DNA of 64,000 bases from an uncultured Luteimonas sp. (GTDB lineage Bacteria; Pseudomonadota; Gammaproteobacteria; Xanthomonadales; Xanthomonadaceae), in contig CALLKI010000080.1 in the NCBI GenBank assembly GCA_938008415.1, positions 1-64,000 on the forward strand, given 5' to 3'. Position 1 is the stretch's first letter; each line of letters begins with the position of its first letter. The translations under genes and the position numbers were made by a program. Below are positions 51,813 through 61,155 of this stretch, piece after piece. Below the pieces are notes generated by a model that did no database searches, was not told the DNA's origin, and was given only the letters and a program-made list of their open reading frames with translations.

Positions 51813-52661
51813 ATGATGCAGATCCCTTCTGAAGTCCGGCTTCGCCTTGCGAAACTAGCAGCAGAAATCATTGAGATGGCTGCCGCCCATGGTGAGGACC
51901 GTTGGGGTGTGACGCCTTTCCCCGACGGTTTCCGGGTTAACGTCGGGTGGACAGAGATTCTCACGGCCATGCCGGAAGGCATCAGGCTTGTCGTGGATGG
52001 TGAAGGCGCAAGGTCTGCTGATGTTCCTGCTGGCGTCGAGTTGGTCGAAGGCGTGGGTGACAGCGGGTTCTATCCGAACGTTCCTGGTTCGGTACTCGCG
52101 TTGATACCGTATGAGCCTTCGTGGATGTTCGAAGCTGCCGTGGAATCACTTGGTTCTGCGTGGGATGCGGCTGTCCGGTTGGCGGCACGACGCAAGGCGG
52201 GCGGGGGTGTCAGGAAAGGGCATAGCCAGGAAATGGTGGACACCCTGTCCCGGTTGGTGGGCCGGAGGTTGCCAGTGCCGGGTTACATGCTGCCCGGGCC
52301 ACAGCCGGTTTCCGGCGCCGAGCTGATGGAAGGTGCGCTGCGCAGGGTCGTGGGCTCGAGGTACGAGCGCAATCCCGTAGCGCGTCGGGTGTGCATCGAG
52401 CATTATGGTGCGACCTGTTTTGTCTGCGGGTTCTCCTTCGAGGAGAAGTACGGCGAAATCGGGCTGGGATTCATCCACGTCCACCACCTGACCCCGCTGT
52501 CGGCCATTGGCGATGAATACGAGGTTGACCCGGTTGTGGATCTGAGGCCCGTCTGTCCCAACTGCCACGCGATGTTGCACCGGAAGGACCCGCCTTACAC
52601 GATCGAGGAGCTGCAGACGCGGATGTCTGAAGCTGCAATGCGGTCGGGAGGACATGACTGA
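51813..52661 (+). CDS. HNH endonuclease
   Basis: 282 aa. The C-terminal HNH nuclease domain (about 185-262) shows a zinc site CFVCG (Cys202, Cys205) and CPNC (Cys248, Cys251). The catalytic strand is HVHHLTPLS (His224, His225), followed by Asn250 and His256. The N-terminal 180 residues have no domain I recognise and may be a DNA-recognition part. The gene is visibly A/T-richer than its surroundings, suggesting recent acquisition. No methyltransferase is adjacent. AGGA lies before the tandem ATG start. The 189-bp gap upstream (51624-51812) shows nothing else. Confidence 0.85.
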   Translation: MMQIPSEVRLRLAKLAAEIIEMAAAHGEDRWGVTPFPDGFRVNVGWTEILTAMPEGIRLVVDGEGARSADVPAGVELVEGVGDSGFYPNVPGSVLALIPYEPSWMFEAAVESLGSAWDAAVRLAARRKAGGGVRKGHSQEMVDTLSRLVGRRLPVPGYMLPGPQPVSGAELMEGALRRVVGSRYERNPVARRVCIEHYGATCFVCGFSFEEKYGEIGLGFIHVHHLTPLSAIGDEYEVDPVVDLRPVCPNCHAMLHRKDPPYTIEELQTRMSEAAMRSGGHD

Positions 52662-52700
52662 CTGGCGCCGGTATGTCGCCAGGGTGGTTTCGTGTCGGCA

Positions 52701-52731
52701 AAGACAGGGCCCGCATCGCGGGCCCTGTCTT
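52701..52731. terminator. Bidirectional terminator between the HNH gene and cysK
   Basis: A perfect 14-bp inverted repeat AAGACAGGGCCCGC / GCGGGCCCTGTCTT with a 3-nt loop, between two convergent genes. Confidence 0.75.
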
Positions 52732-52760
52732 CGTGCAGGGATGTCGGACGGAAGCCGTCG

Positions 52761-53720
52761 TCAGCCCAGTGATTCCAGCCAGGCGTCGTCGGAAGTCTCG
52801 TCGATGCCCTCGAACAGGGCGGTGGAGAGGTAGCGCTCGCCGGTGTCGGGGAGCATGGCGAGGATGACCTCGCCGGGCCTGGCCTGCCGGGCGACCTGGA
52901 GCGCGGCGGCGACGGTGGCGCCGGCGGAGATGCCGACGAAGATGCCTTCCTCCGCGGCGAGCCTGCGCGAGGTGGCGATGGCGTCGGCGTCGGTGATGGA
53001 GAGTACCTGGTGGGCGACGTCGCGGTTGAGCACCTGCGGCACGAAGTCCGGGGTCCAGCCCTGGATCTTGTGCGGCGACCATTCCCTGCCCTGCAGCAGC
53101 GGGGCGACGGCGGGTTCGGCCACGGTCACCCTGACCTCGGGACGGGCGACCCGGAGCACCTCGCCCACGCCGGTGAGGGTGCCGCCCGTGCCCCAGCCGG
53201 TGACGAAGTGGTCGAGGCGGCGGCCTGCGAAGTCGCGCAGGATCTCGGCGGCGGTGGTCTGGCGGTGGTAGGCCGGGTTGGCCGGGTTCTCGAACTGGCG
53301 GGCGAGGAACCAGCCGTGCTTCTCGGCCAGTTCCCTGGCCTTGCGGACCATGCCGCTGCCGCGCTCGGCGGCGGGGGTGAGGATGACCTTGGCGCCGTAG
53401 GCCTTCATCAGCTTGCGGCGCTCGATCGAGAAGGTTTCGGACATGACCGCGACGAAGCGGTAGCCGCGCGCGGCGCAGACCATGGCCAGGGCCACGCCGG
53501 TGTTGCCGGAGGTGGCCTCGACCACGGTGTCGCCGGGCTTGAGCAGGCCCTTCGCCTCGGCGTCGAGGATGATGGCGAGGGCCAGGCGGTCCTTGACCGA
53601 GCCCCCGGGGTTGAAGGCTTCGACCTTGGCGTAGAGTTCGATGCCCTCGGGAGCGATGCGGTGGAGGCGGACCACCGGCGTGCGGCCGATGGTGTCGAGG
53701 ATGCTGTCGTGGATGGCCAT
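52761..53720 (-). CDS. cysK: Cysteine synthase A (O-acetylserine sulfhydrylase)
   Basis: 319-aa PLP enzyme that forms cysteine from O-acetylserine and sulfide. Lys43 in FNPGGSVKDRLAL binds PLP; EATSGNTGVALAMVCAARGY is the substrate loop; VTGWGTGGTLTG binds the phosphate; GISAGATVAAAL and LPDTGERYLSTALF end the domain. Sequence features favour CysK over CysM. GAGGAAC precedes the ATG. Divergent from the RND efflux genes, with a 170-bp gap. Confidence 0.95.
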   Translation of the reverse strand: MAIHDSILDTIGRTPVVRLHRIAPEGIELYAKVEAFNPGGSVKDRLALAIILDAEAKGLLKPGDTVVEATSGNTGVALAMVCAARGYRFVAVMSETFSIERRKLMKAYGAKVILTPAAERGSGMVRKARELAEKHGWFLARQFENPANPAYHRQTTAAEILRDFAGRRLDHFVTGWGTGGTLTGVGEVLRVARPEVRVTVAEPAVAPLLQGREWSPHKIQGWTPDFVPQVLNRDVAHQVLSITDADAIATSRRLAAEEGIFVGISAGATVAAALQVARQARPGEVILAMLPDTGERYLSTALFEGIDETSDDAWLESLG

Positions 53721-53849
53721 CGGGAGTTCCTCGTACAGGGTGGGACGGCCATGAGGTTGCGCCTGAACGCCCGGCCGCACCATCGGTTGACGGCAATACT
53801 GTGTTCCGCCGGCCAACCGACGGCACACGAGGCCGGCCGCGGCCATGGC

Positions 53850-53855
53850 TAGAAT
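53850..53855 (+). promoter_or_regulatory. -10-like box upstream of the RND operon
   Basis: TAGAAT, 5/6 match, 36 nt before the ATG of the adaptor gene; no clear -35. Confidence 0.35.
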
Positions 53856-53890
53856 CGACCGGACCGCGTCTTCCCCCTGACTGGATGCCA

Positions 53891-54982
53891 ATGAATCCCC
53901 GACCTTCCCCGATCCTGCCGGCCGCCGGCCTGCTGCTGGGCTGCCTGCTGCTGTCCGCCTGTGGCAAGGACGATGCCGGGAACGGGGGGCGGGCCATGCC
54001 GGCGGTGGCGGTGACCACGCAGGTCGTCGGCATGGAGCCCTGGACCGACACGATCACCGCCCTGGGCACGGTCCGGGCGCGCGAGGCGGTGACCGTGACC
54101 GCGAAGGTCAGCGAGACGGTCGAGGAGATCCATTTCGAAAGCGGCGACGAGGTCGCGGCCGGGGCCGTGCTGGTCACGCTGTCGGGAAAGCAGCAGCAGG
54201 CCGCACTCGAGGCCGCCGAGGCTGCCGCGCTGGAAGCCGAGCAGCAGTACCGGCGTGGTCTGGAGCTGGCGCGGCAGCAGCTGATCGCGCGTTCGCAGCT
54301 CGATACCCAGCGCGCCACGCGCGACGCGGCGTTGGCGCGGGTGGAGCAGCTGCGCGCCGACATCGGCGACCGCCGGATCCGCGCGCCGTTCGCCGGCGTG
54401 CTCGGCATCCGCCAGGTCAGCCCGGGCGCGCTGGTGACGCCGGGCACCCCGATCGCCACGCTGGACGACATCTCCAGCGTGTACGTGGATTTCCCGGTGC
54501 CGGAGACCCGGCTGGCCGGGCTGGAGCCGGGGCTGCCCCTGCGTGGCCGGGCGGGGGCGTATCCGGGCCGCGTGTTCGAAGGCACGGTGGCCGCGGTGGC
54601 TGCGCGCCTGGACGAGGTGACGCGGGCGGCCACGGTGCGGGGCGAGTTCCCCAACCCGGACCGTGTGCTGCGCCCGGGCATGCTGATGGAGGTGGAAGTG
54701 GCGCGGGCCACGCGCCCCGAGCTGGTGGTGCCGGAGATCGCGGTGCAGCAGGTCGGCAGCGAGACCTTCGTCTGGCGCGTGGCCGGCGACGTGGTGCAGA
54801 AGGCGCCGATCCAGGTGGGCGGCCGGGTGCCGGGCCGGGTAATGGTGGCCGGTGGCCTGGCCGAAGGCGACCGGATCGTGGTCGAGGGCACCGGCAAGCT
54901 GCAGGCCGGTGCGAAGATCAGGGACGTTTCGGACAGCGGATCCGGCGGCGCTGACGCCGCCGCCAGCGGGGCCGGGCAGTGA
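53891..54982 (+). CDS. RND efflux periplasmic adaptor (membrane fusion protein)
   Basis: 363-aa lipoprotein (lipobox LSAC, Cys24) of the HlyD/AcrA-like family. Biotinyl-lipoyl halves (VTVTAKVSETVEEIHFESGDEV and IRAPFAGVLGIRQVSPGALV, quoted in part) flank a short helical hairpin (about 105-160). A beta-barrel and membrane-proximal domain end the protein. It links the RND pump encoded next to an outer-membrane channel, which is not in the window. The pump gene starts within its stop (GTGA). The ATG 6 nt upstream is an alternative start. Confidence 0.93.
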   Translation: MNPRPSPILPAAGLLLGCLLLSACGKDDAGNGGRAMPAVAVTTQVVGMEPWTDTITALGTVRAREAVTVTAKVSETVEEIHFESGDEVAAGAVLVTLSGKQQQAALEAAEAAALEAEQQYRRGLELARQQLIARSQLDTQRATRDAALARVEQLRADIGDRRIRAPFAGVLGIRQVSPGALVTPGTPIATLDDISSVYVDFPVPETRLAGLEPGLPLRGRAGAYPGRVFEGTVAAVAARLDEVTRAATVRGEFPNPDRVLRPGMLMEVEVARATRPELVVPEIAVQQVGSETFVWRVAGDVVQKAPIQVGGRVPGRVMVAGGLAEGDRIVVEGTGKLQAGAKIRDVSDSGSGGADAAASGAGQ

Positions 54983-57900
54983 AGCTTTCCGACATCTCGA
55001 TCAAGCGGCCGGTCCTGGCCGTGGTGATGAGCCTGCTGCTCATCGTGCTCGGCGCGATGTCGTTCATGCGGCTGACGCTGCGCGAGCTGCCGGCGATCGA
55101 CCCGCCGATCGTGTCGGTGTCCGTGGACTACCGCGGCGCCTCCGCCGCGGTGATCGAGACCCGGATCACCCAGACGCTGGAGGACGCGCTCGCCGGCATC
55201 GAGGGCATCAACACCATCGAGTCCACCAGCCGCAACGGCTCCTCGCGCATCACCATCGAGTTCTACCCGGGCCGCGACATCGAGGCCGCGGCCAACGACG
55301 TGCGCAACGCGGTCGGCCGCGTGGTCGACCGGCTGCCGGACGAGGCCGACGCGCCCGAGGTGACCAAGGTCGAGAGCGATTCCGACCCGGTGATCTGGCT
55401 CAACCTGCGTTCGTCCACGATGGACGCGCTGCAGATGACCGATTACGCCGAGCGCTACCTCGTGGACCGTTTCTCGAGCCTGGAGGGCGTGGCGCAGGTG
55501 TTCGTGGGCGGCAGCCAGCGCTACGCGATGCGGATCTGGCTGGACGCCGACAGGCTGGCCGCGCGTGGCCTGACCGCGGCCGACGTGGAGGCCGCGCTGC
55601 GCGCCGAGAACATCGAGCTGGGCGCGGGCCGGATCGAGTCGAGGGACCGCGACTTCACCCTGCGCGTGGTCCGCGACTACACCACGCCCGAGCAGTTCGC
55701 CCAGCTGCCGATCGGCAAGGGCAGCGACGGCTACGTGGTGCGGATCGGCGACGTGGCGCGTGTGGCGCTGGAGTCGGCCGAGCGGCGCGCCTATTACAAC
55801 AGCAACGGCGAGCCGGCGATCGGCCTGGGCATCGTCAAGACCTCGACCGCCAACAGCCTGGACGTGGCCAGGCGCGCGCGCGAGGAGGCCGGGCGCATCT
55901 CGGCGACGCTGCCGGAGGGCACCGAGATCTACGTCGCCTTCGACACCACCACCTTCATCTCGGCGGCGATCGAGCGCGTCTACTCGACCCTGGTCGAGGC
56001 GATGGTGCTGGTGCTGGTGGTGATCTGGCTGTTCCTCGGCAGCGTGCGGGCCGCGGTGATCCCGGCGGTGACGGTGCCGGTCTGCGTGATCGCCGCCTTC
56101 ACCGCGCTGTACGCGTTCGACTTCTCGATCAACCTGCTGACGCTGCTGGCGCTGGTGCTGTGCATCGGCCTGGTGGTGGACGACGCGATCGTGGTGGTGG
56201 AGAACATCCAGCGGCGCGTGGACCTGGGCGAACCGGCGCTGGTCGCGGCCAGGCGCGGTACCGCGCAGGTGGGCTTTGCGGTCATCGCCACCACCGCGGT
56301 GCTGGTCGCGGTGTTCCTGCCGGTCGGTTACCTGCAGGGCAACACCGGGCGCCTGTTCCGCGAGCTGTCGGTGGCGCTGGCTTCGGCGGTGGCGATCTCG
56401 GCCTTCGTGTCGCTGACGCTGACGCCGATGATGGCCTCCAAGCTGTTGCGCCCGCACACCGGACCGCATGCCGTGCACGGCAACCGGGTCAGCGAATGGC
56501 TCAACGCCCGCTTCCAGCGCATGGCCGCCGGCTACCGCGGCGTGCTCGACCGCCACGTCCACCGGATCTGGCTGTTCGCCGGGCTGATGCTGGCGGCGGT
56601 GGTGGCGATGGTGCTGCTGTACCGGCAGCTGCCGACCGAGCTGGCCCCGGCGGAAGACCGCGGGTCGTTCCAGGTGCTGGTGGACGGGCCGGAAGGCGCC
56701 GGCTTCGACTACACCGTCGAGCAGATGAAGAAGGTGGAGGAGGTACTGGCCCGGGAGATCGGCGAGGGCAGGCCGATCCAGAGGGTCAACCCGCGCGTGC
56801 CGGGTGGCTTCGGCCCGAGCGAGGAGATGCACACCGGCCGCGCGACCGTGTTCCTGCAGGACTGGAAGCACCGCGACAAGAGCACGGCCCAGGTCGCCAC
56901 CGAACTGGAGAAGAAGTTCGTCGACATGCCCGGCGTCCGGGTGCGGACGATGGTGGGCGGCGGCCTGGTGCGGACCCGCGGCCAGTCGTTCCAGTTGGTG
57001 CTTGGCGGCCCGGACTACGGGGAGCTGGCGCGCTGGCGCGACCTGATGCTCGACCGCATGCGCGAGAACCCGGGCTTCATCGGCCCGGACTCGGACTACA
57101 AGGAGACCCGCCCGCAGATGCGCGTGGTCATCGACAAGCAGCGCGCGGCGGACCTCGGCGTGAGCGTGAGCGCGATCGGCACGGCGCTGGAGACGATGAT
57201 GGGCGGGCGGCGCGTCACCACCTTCGTCGACAACGGCGAGGAATACGACGTGATGATGCAGGCCGACCGCGGCGGACGGGACTCCGTCGCCGCGCTGTCG
57301 TCACTGCACGTGCGCGCGCGCAACGGCGCGCTCGTGCCGCTGTCGAACCTGGTGACCCTGGCCGAGGTGGCGGAGCCCGGCAGCTACGGGCGCTTCAACC
57401 GCCTGCGCTCGATCACGATCAGCGCAAGGCTCGCCGAGGGCTACACCCTGGGCGAGGCCATGGCCTGGGCGGAGCGGACCGCACGCGAGGTGCTGCCCGA
57501 CTACGCGCAGGTGAACTGGAAGGGCGAGTCGCGCGAGCTGCAGCAGTCCGGTGGCGAGGTGATGGTGACCTTCGCCATGGCGCTGCTGATCGTGTACCTG
57601 GTGCTGGCCGCGCAGTTCGAGAGCTTCCTGCACCCGCTGGTGATCATGCTGACCGTGCCGCTGGGCGTGCTCGGCGCGCTGATCGGCCTGTGGGTGACGG
57701 GCAAGACGATCAACCTGTTCTCGCAGATCGGCGTGGTGATGCTGGTCGGCCTGGCCGCCAAGAACGGCATCCTGATCGTCGAGTTCGCCAACCAGCTGCG
57801 CGATGCCGGCAGGTCCGTGCACGATGCCATCGTCGAGGCGGCCGCGGTGCGCCTGCGCCCGATCCTGATGACCTCGATCGCGACCGTGGCCGGCGCGCTG

Positions 57901-58113
57901 CCGCTGGTGGTGTTCGGCGGCCCGGGCTCGGCCAGTCGCGCCGCGATCGGCATCGTGGTGATGTTCGGCGTGTCGTTCTCGACCCTGCTGTCGCTGTTCG
58001 TGGTGCCGGCGTTCTACGCGCTGCTGGCGCCGCATACCCGTTCGCCGGACGAGCTGGCACGGAAGCTGGAGCGGCTGGAGGCGGAAACCGAGCCGGTGGG
58101 CGGGCACGCCTGA
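54979..58113 (+). CDS. RND multidrug efflux transporter (HAE-1 type)
   Basis: 1044-aa inner-membrane pump with twelve membrane helices and two large periplasmic loops. N-terminus LSDISIKRPVLAVVMSLLLI, GRDIEAAANDVRNAVGR, TM4 GLVVDDAIVVVENIQR with the proton-relay Asp pair, and the C-terminal GLAAKNGILIVEFANQLRD with the essential Lys are all present. Substrate is unknown; subtype resembles MexB/MexF-like pumps without a local TolC. GTG start by 4-nt overlap with the adaptor gene. No regulator gene is adjacent. Confidence 0.95.
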   Translation: MKLSDISIKRPVLAVVMSLLLIVLGAMSFMRLTLRELPAIDPPIVSVSVDYRGASAAVIETRITQTLEDALAGIEGINTIESTSRNGSSRITIEFYPGRDIEAAANDVRNAVGRVVDRLPDEADAPEVTKVESDSDPVIWLNLRSSTMDALQMTDYAERYLVDRFSSLEGVAQVFVGGSQRYAMRIWLDADRLAARGLTAADVEAALRAENIELGAGRIESRDRDFTLRVVRDYTTPEQFAQLPIGKGSDGYVVRIGDVARVALESAERRAYYNSNGEPAIGLGIVKTSTANSLDVARRAREEAGRISATLPEGTEIYVAFDTTTFISAAIERVYSTLVEAMVLVLVVIWLFLGSVRAAVIPAVTVPVCVIAAFTALYAFDFSINLLTLLALVLCIGLVVDDAIVVVENIQRRVDLGEPALVAARRGTAQVGFAVIATTAVLVAVFLPVGYLQGNTGRLFRELSVALASAVAISAFVSLTLTPMMASKLLRPHTGPHAVHGNRVSEWLNARFQRMAAGYRGVLDRHVHRIWLFAGLMLAAVVAMVLLYRQLPTELAPAEDRGSFQVLVDGPEGAGFDYTVEQMKKVEEVLAREIGEGRPIQRVNPRVPGGFGPSEEMHTGRATVFLQDWKHRDKSTAQVATELEKKFVDMPGVRVRTMVGGGLVRTRGQSFQLVLGGPDYGELARWRDLMLDRMRENPGFIGPDSDYKETRPQMRVVIDKQRAADLGVSVSAIGTALETMMGGRRVTTFVDNGEEYDVMMQADRGGRDSVAALSSLHVRARNGALVPLSNLVTLAEVAEPGSYGRFNRLRSITISARLAEGYTLGEAMAWAERTAREVLPDYAQVNWKGESRELQQSGGEVMVTFAMALLIVYLVLAAQFESFLHPLVIMLTVPLGVLGALIGLWVTGKTINLFSQIGVVMLVGLAAKNGILIVEFANQLRDAGRSVHDAIVEAAAVRLRPILMTSIATVAGALPLVVFGGPGSASRAAIGIVVMFGVSFSTLLSLFVVPAFYALLAPHTRSPDELARKLERLEAETEPVGGHA

Positions 58114-58134
58114 GCCGCGGGCGGAGGAGCTGGA

Positions 58135-58671
58135 GTGGACTGGGGCGCAACGCGCATCGAGGCCGGCGGGGGCATCGTCCTGCGGCCGTGGCGCGCGGAC
58201 GACCTGGAGCCGTTGCTCCGGCACGCGGACGACGCGCAGGTCGAGCGTGGCCTGGGTGACCGCTTCCCGCACCCGTACACGCGCGCCGACGGCGAGGCGT
58301 TCCTGTCCGGACGGGTGGTGGACTTCTCCGACCCGGTGTTCGCCATCGAGGTCGGCGGCGAGGCCTGCGGCGGCATCGGCGCGCGACGCCTGCCCGGCAA
58401 CCGCGACGTCGGCGCGGAGTTCGGCTACTGGCTGGGGCGCGCGCACTGGGGGCGCGGCGTGATGACGCGCGTGGTCGCGGCGTACGCGCCGTGGGTGATG
58501 TCGGCCCTGGGCGTGGCGAGGCTGCAGGCCGTGGTGCTGGATTTCAACGCCGCCTCTGCCCGGGTACTGGAGAAGAACGGGTTCGTGCTGGAGGGCGTGC
58601 TGCGCAAGGCGATCAGCAAGCACGGCCGCCTGCACGACCTGCACCTGTACGCGCGGCTGGCGGACGGCTGA
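58135..58671 (+). CDS. GNAT family N-acetyltransferase (RimJ/RimL type)
   Basis: 178-aa acetyltransferase. The RimL-like opening GGIVLRPWRADDLEPLLRHA, ARRLPGNRDVGAEFGYWLGR, the acetyl-CoA loop HWGRGVMTRVV and LDFNAASARVLEKNGFVLEG are family marks. The target could be a small molecule or a protein N-terminus; not determinable. GTG start with GGAGGAG ahead of it, 21 bp after the RND gene, so possibly the third gene of that operon. Confidence 0.88.
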   Translation: MDWGATRIEAGGGIVLRPWRADDLEPLLRHADDAQVERGLGDRFPHPYTRADGEAFLSGRVVDFSDPVFAIEVGGEACGGIGARRLPGNRDVGAEFGYWLGRAHWGRGVMTRVVAAYAPWVMSALGVARLQAVVLDFNAASARVLEKNGFVLEGVLRKAISKHGRLHDLHLYARLADG

Positions 58672-58796
58672 TCCCGGTTGCCGGCCGGCGTGGCCCCGTG
58701 CCGGGCGGGCGCCGGAATCGGTTATCGTTCGACCTTCCGCGCGCCCGCGGTCCCGGACGGGGCGTATTCAGGCCGTAATGGAGAGGGGAGCATCCC

Positions 58797-60302
58797 GTGG
58801 AAGAAATTCTGGGCTGGATCAACGGCATCATCTGGAGCGACGCGCTGATCGCGCTGTGCCTGGGCGCCGGACTGTGGTTCTCGTTCCGCACGCGGTTCAT
58901 GCAACTGCGGCAGTTCCCGGAGATGTGCCGGCTGACCATCGTCGGGCAGAAGTCGGACGCCGGCGTGTCCTCGTTCCAGGCGCTGGCCATCTCGATGGCC
59001 GGGCGCATGGGCATCGGCAACATCGCCGGTGTGGCCACCGCGATCGCCTACGGCGGCCCGGGCGCGGTGTTCTGGATGTGGGTGATGGGCTTCCTCGGCG
59101 CCTCGACCTCGTACGTCGAGTGCACCCTGGCCCAGATCTACAAGGAGAAGGACGCCGAAGGGCGCTACCGCGGCGGCCCCGCGTACTACATCGAGAAGGC
59201 GATGGGCCTGAAGTGGTACGCGGTGGCATTCGCGGTCGCCACCGTGGTCGCCACCGGCCTGCTGCTCCCGGGCGTGCAGGCCAACGCGATCGCCGACAGC
59301 GCCAGCGGGGTGCTGTGCAACGGCGAGGGCGGCCTGTGCGGCAGCCTCGGTGGCAGCGGGATGCTGAAGCTGTGGATCGGCCTCGCCGTGGCGACGCTGC
59401 TTGGCCTGATCATCTTCGGCGGCATCAGGCGCATCGCCGCGTTCGCCGAGCTGGTGGTGCCGTTCATGGCACTGGCCTTCATCCTGATGGCGGTGCTGGT
59501 GATGATCTTCAACGCCAGCCATGTGCCGAAGATGTTCGCCGACATCTTCAGCAGCGCCTTCGGCGCGCACGCGGCGTTCGGCGCGATCATCGGCCAGGCC
59601 ATCGCCTGGGGCGTCAAGCGCGGCGTGTACGCGAACGAGGCCGGGCAGGGCACCGGCCCGCACGCCGCGGCGGCGGCCGAGGTCTCGCACCCGGCCAAGC
59701 AGGGGTTCGTGCAGGCCTTCGCGATCTACTTCGACACCATGCTGGTGTGCACCTCGACGGCGTTCCTGCTGCTGTCGACCGGCATGTACAACGTCTTCCG
59801 CGTGGTGGTCGAGGACGGCGTGGAGAAGCTGGAGGCGGTGGTCACCGGCGTGCCCGGCCTGCAGCCGTCGGAAGGCGCGCAGTTCACGCAGGCGGCGGTG
59901 GAATCGGTGCTGCCCGGCTGGGGTGCGGCGTTCGTGGCGCTGGCGCTGTTCTTCTTCGCCTTCACCACGATCATGGCCTACTACTACATGGCCGAGACCA
60001 ACCTGACCTACCTTGCGGGCGTGCGCAGGACGCACCCGCTGGCGACCTTCCTGCTGCGCGTCGGCATCATCGGCATGGTCGTGTTCGGCGCCTACCACAA
60101 CGCTTCCACCGCGTGGTCGTTCGGCGACATCGGCGTGGGCCTGATGGCCTGGATCAACATCATCGCCATCCTGATCCTGCAGAAGCCGGCGCTGCTGGCG
60201 CTGCGCGACTACGAGCGGCAGAAGAGGCAGGGCCTCGACCCGGTGTTCGATCCGGACGCGCTGGGCATCCGCAACGCCGACTTCTGGCGCAACCGGGGGT
60301 GA
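58797..60302 (+). CDS. Alanine/glycine:cation symporter (AGCS family)
   Basis: 501-aa sodium- or proton-coupled amino acid transporter with about ten to eleven membrane helices. SFQALAISMAGRMGIGNIAGV is the AGCS signature region (quoted from its first 20 residues as SFQALAISMAGRMGIGNIAG); FSFRTRFMQLRQ, GGPAYYIEKAMGLKW and GVYANEAGQGTGPHAAAAAE follow. Expected to import alanine or glycine. GTG start after GAGAGGGGA. It ends 1 bp before the SpoU methyltransferase ATG, so the two are probably co-transcribed. Confidence 0.92.
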   Translation: MEEILGWINGIIWSDALIALCLGAGLWFSFRTRFMQLRQFPEMCRLTIVGQKSDAGVSSFQALAISMAGRMGIGNIAGVATAIAYGGPGAVFWMWVMGFLGASTSYVECTLAQIYKEKDAEGRYRGGPAYYIEKAMGLKWYAVAFAVATVVATGLLLPGVQANAIADSASGVLCNGEGGLCGSLGGSGMLKLWIGLAVATLLGLIIFGGIRRIAAFAELVVPFMALAFILMAVLVMIFNASHVPKMFADIFSSAFGAHAAFGAIIGQAIAWGVKRGVYANEAGQGTGPHAAAAAEVSHPAKQGFVQAFAIYFDTMLVCTSTAFLLLSTGMYNVFRVVVEDGVEKLEAVVTGVPGLQPSEGAQFTQAAVESVLPGWGAAFVALALFFFAFTTIMAYYYMAETNLTYLAGVRRTHPLATFLLRVGIIGMVVFGAYHNASTAWSFGDIGVGLMAWINIIAILILQKPALLALRDYERQKRQGLDPVFDPDALGIRNADFWRNRG

Positions 60303-60303
60303 C

Positions 60304-61149
60304 ATGGGAGGCAGGCGTCCGCCCCCGCCGTCCCCCGGGCGCGACGCGCCCTGGGCCGAGCGGCCGCGCGGCGCCGCCTCGCCCGTGCGCGTGCCGGTGC
60401 AGGCACGCGGCAACGAGATCCGCCTGTATGGCTTCAACGCCGTGCAGGCGGTGTTCGCCCGCAGGCCGCAGGCGATCCGCAAGGTGTACCTGGTCGCGGC
60501 GCGGATCCCGCAGTTGCAGCCCCTGCTGAAGTGGTGCGTGGCCAACCGCGTCGGTTACCGCGTGGTGGACGACGAGGACGAGCTGCGCAGGCTTGCCGGG
60601 AGCACGCACCACGAGGGCGTGGTCGCCGACGTGCTGCGCGAGGCGCCGCTGCAGCTCGCGGACTGGCTCGATGCGTTGCCCGGCGGGCCGTGCTGCGCAC
60701 TGTGGCTCGACGGCGTGGGCAACCCGCACAACCTCGGTGCGATCCTGCGCTCGTCGGCGCATTTCGGCGTGTCGGCGCTGCTGCTGCCGGAACGTTCGAC
60801 GCTGGCGTTGTCCGGTGCCGCCGCGCGGGTGGCCGAGGGCGGCGCGGAGGCGGTGCCGCTGGTGCGGCTCGGCCCGGACGGCGGGTCCATGGAACGATTG
60901 CGCGCGGCCGGGTTCGTGCTGGCCGCGACCGTGGTCCGAGGCGGCGACGACCTGTTCGCGGCGGAGCTGCCGCCGCGGCTGGTCTACGTGCTCGGTTCGG
61001 AGGGCGAGGGCATGGGCGCGGAGCTTGCCCGCGCCTGCGACCTGCGGCTGTCCATCCCCGGCACCGGCGCGGTCGAAAGCCTCAATGTCGCCGCGGCCAC
61101 GGCGGTGCTGCTGGCGCAATGGCGCAGCCGGCATCCGCCGCGGCCGTAA
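60304..61149 (+). CDS. TrmH/SpoU family RNA 2'-O-methyltransferase
   Basis: 281-aa knotted SAM-dependent methyltransferase. N-terminal substrate domain (RLYGFNAVQAVFARRPQAIR, about 40-95) is RlmB-like. Motif 1 NPHNLGAILRSSAHFG, motif 2 VLGSEGEGMG and motif 3 LSIPGTGAVESLNVAAA form the trefoil knot. Similar to RlmB (23S rRNA Gm2251) but the preceding 35 residues are Pro/Arg-rich and disordered; the target could also be tRNA. Convergent with the M28 peptidase, 6 bp apart. Confidence 0.88.
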   Translation: MGGRRPPPPSPGRDAPWAERPRGAASPVRVPVQARGNEIRLYGFNAVQAVFARRPQAIRKVYLVAARIPQLQPLLKWCVANRVGYRVVDDEDELRRLAGSTHHEGVVADVLREAPLQLADWLDALPGGPCCALWLDGVGNPHNLGAILRSSAHFGVSALLLPERSTLALSGAAARVAEGGAEAVPLVRLGPDGGSMERLRAAGFVLAATVVRGGDDLFAAELPPRLVYVLGSEGEGMGAELARACDLRLSIPGTGAVESLNVAAATAVLLAQWRSRHPPRP

Positions 61150-61155
61150 CCGGAT

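Noticed and set aside
52471..56871. A 1466-codon open frame on the minus strand
   Set aside because: It runs antisense through the RND adaptor and pump; only its segment in cysK is real, and that has its own start.
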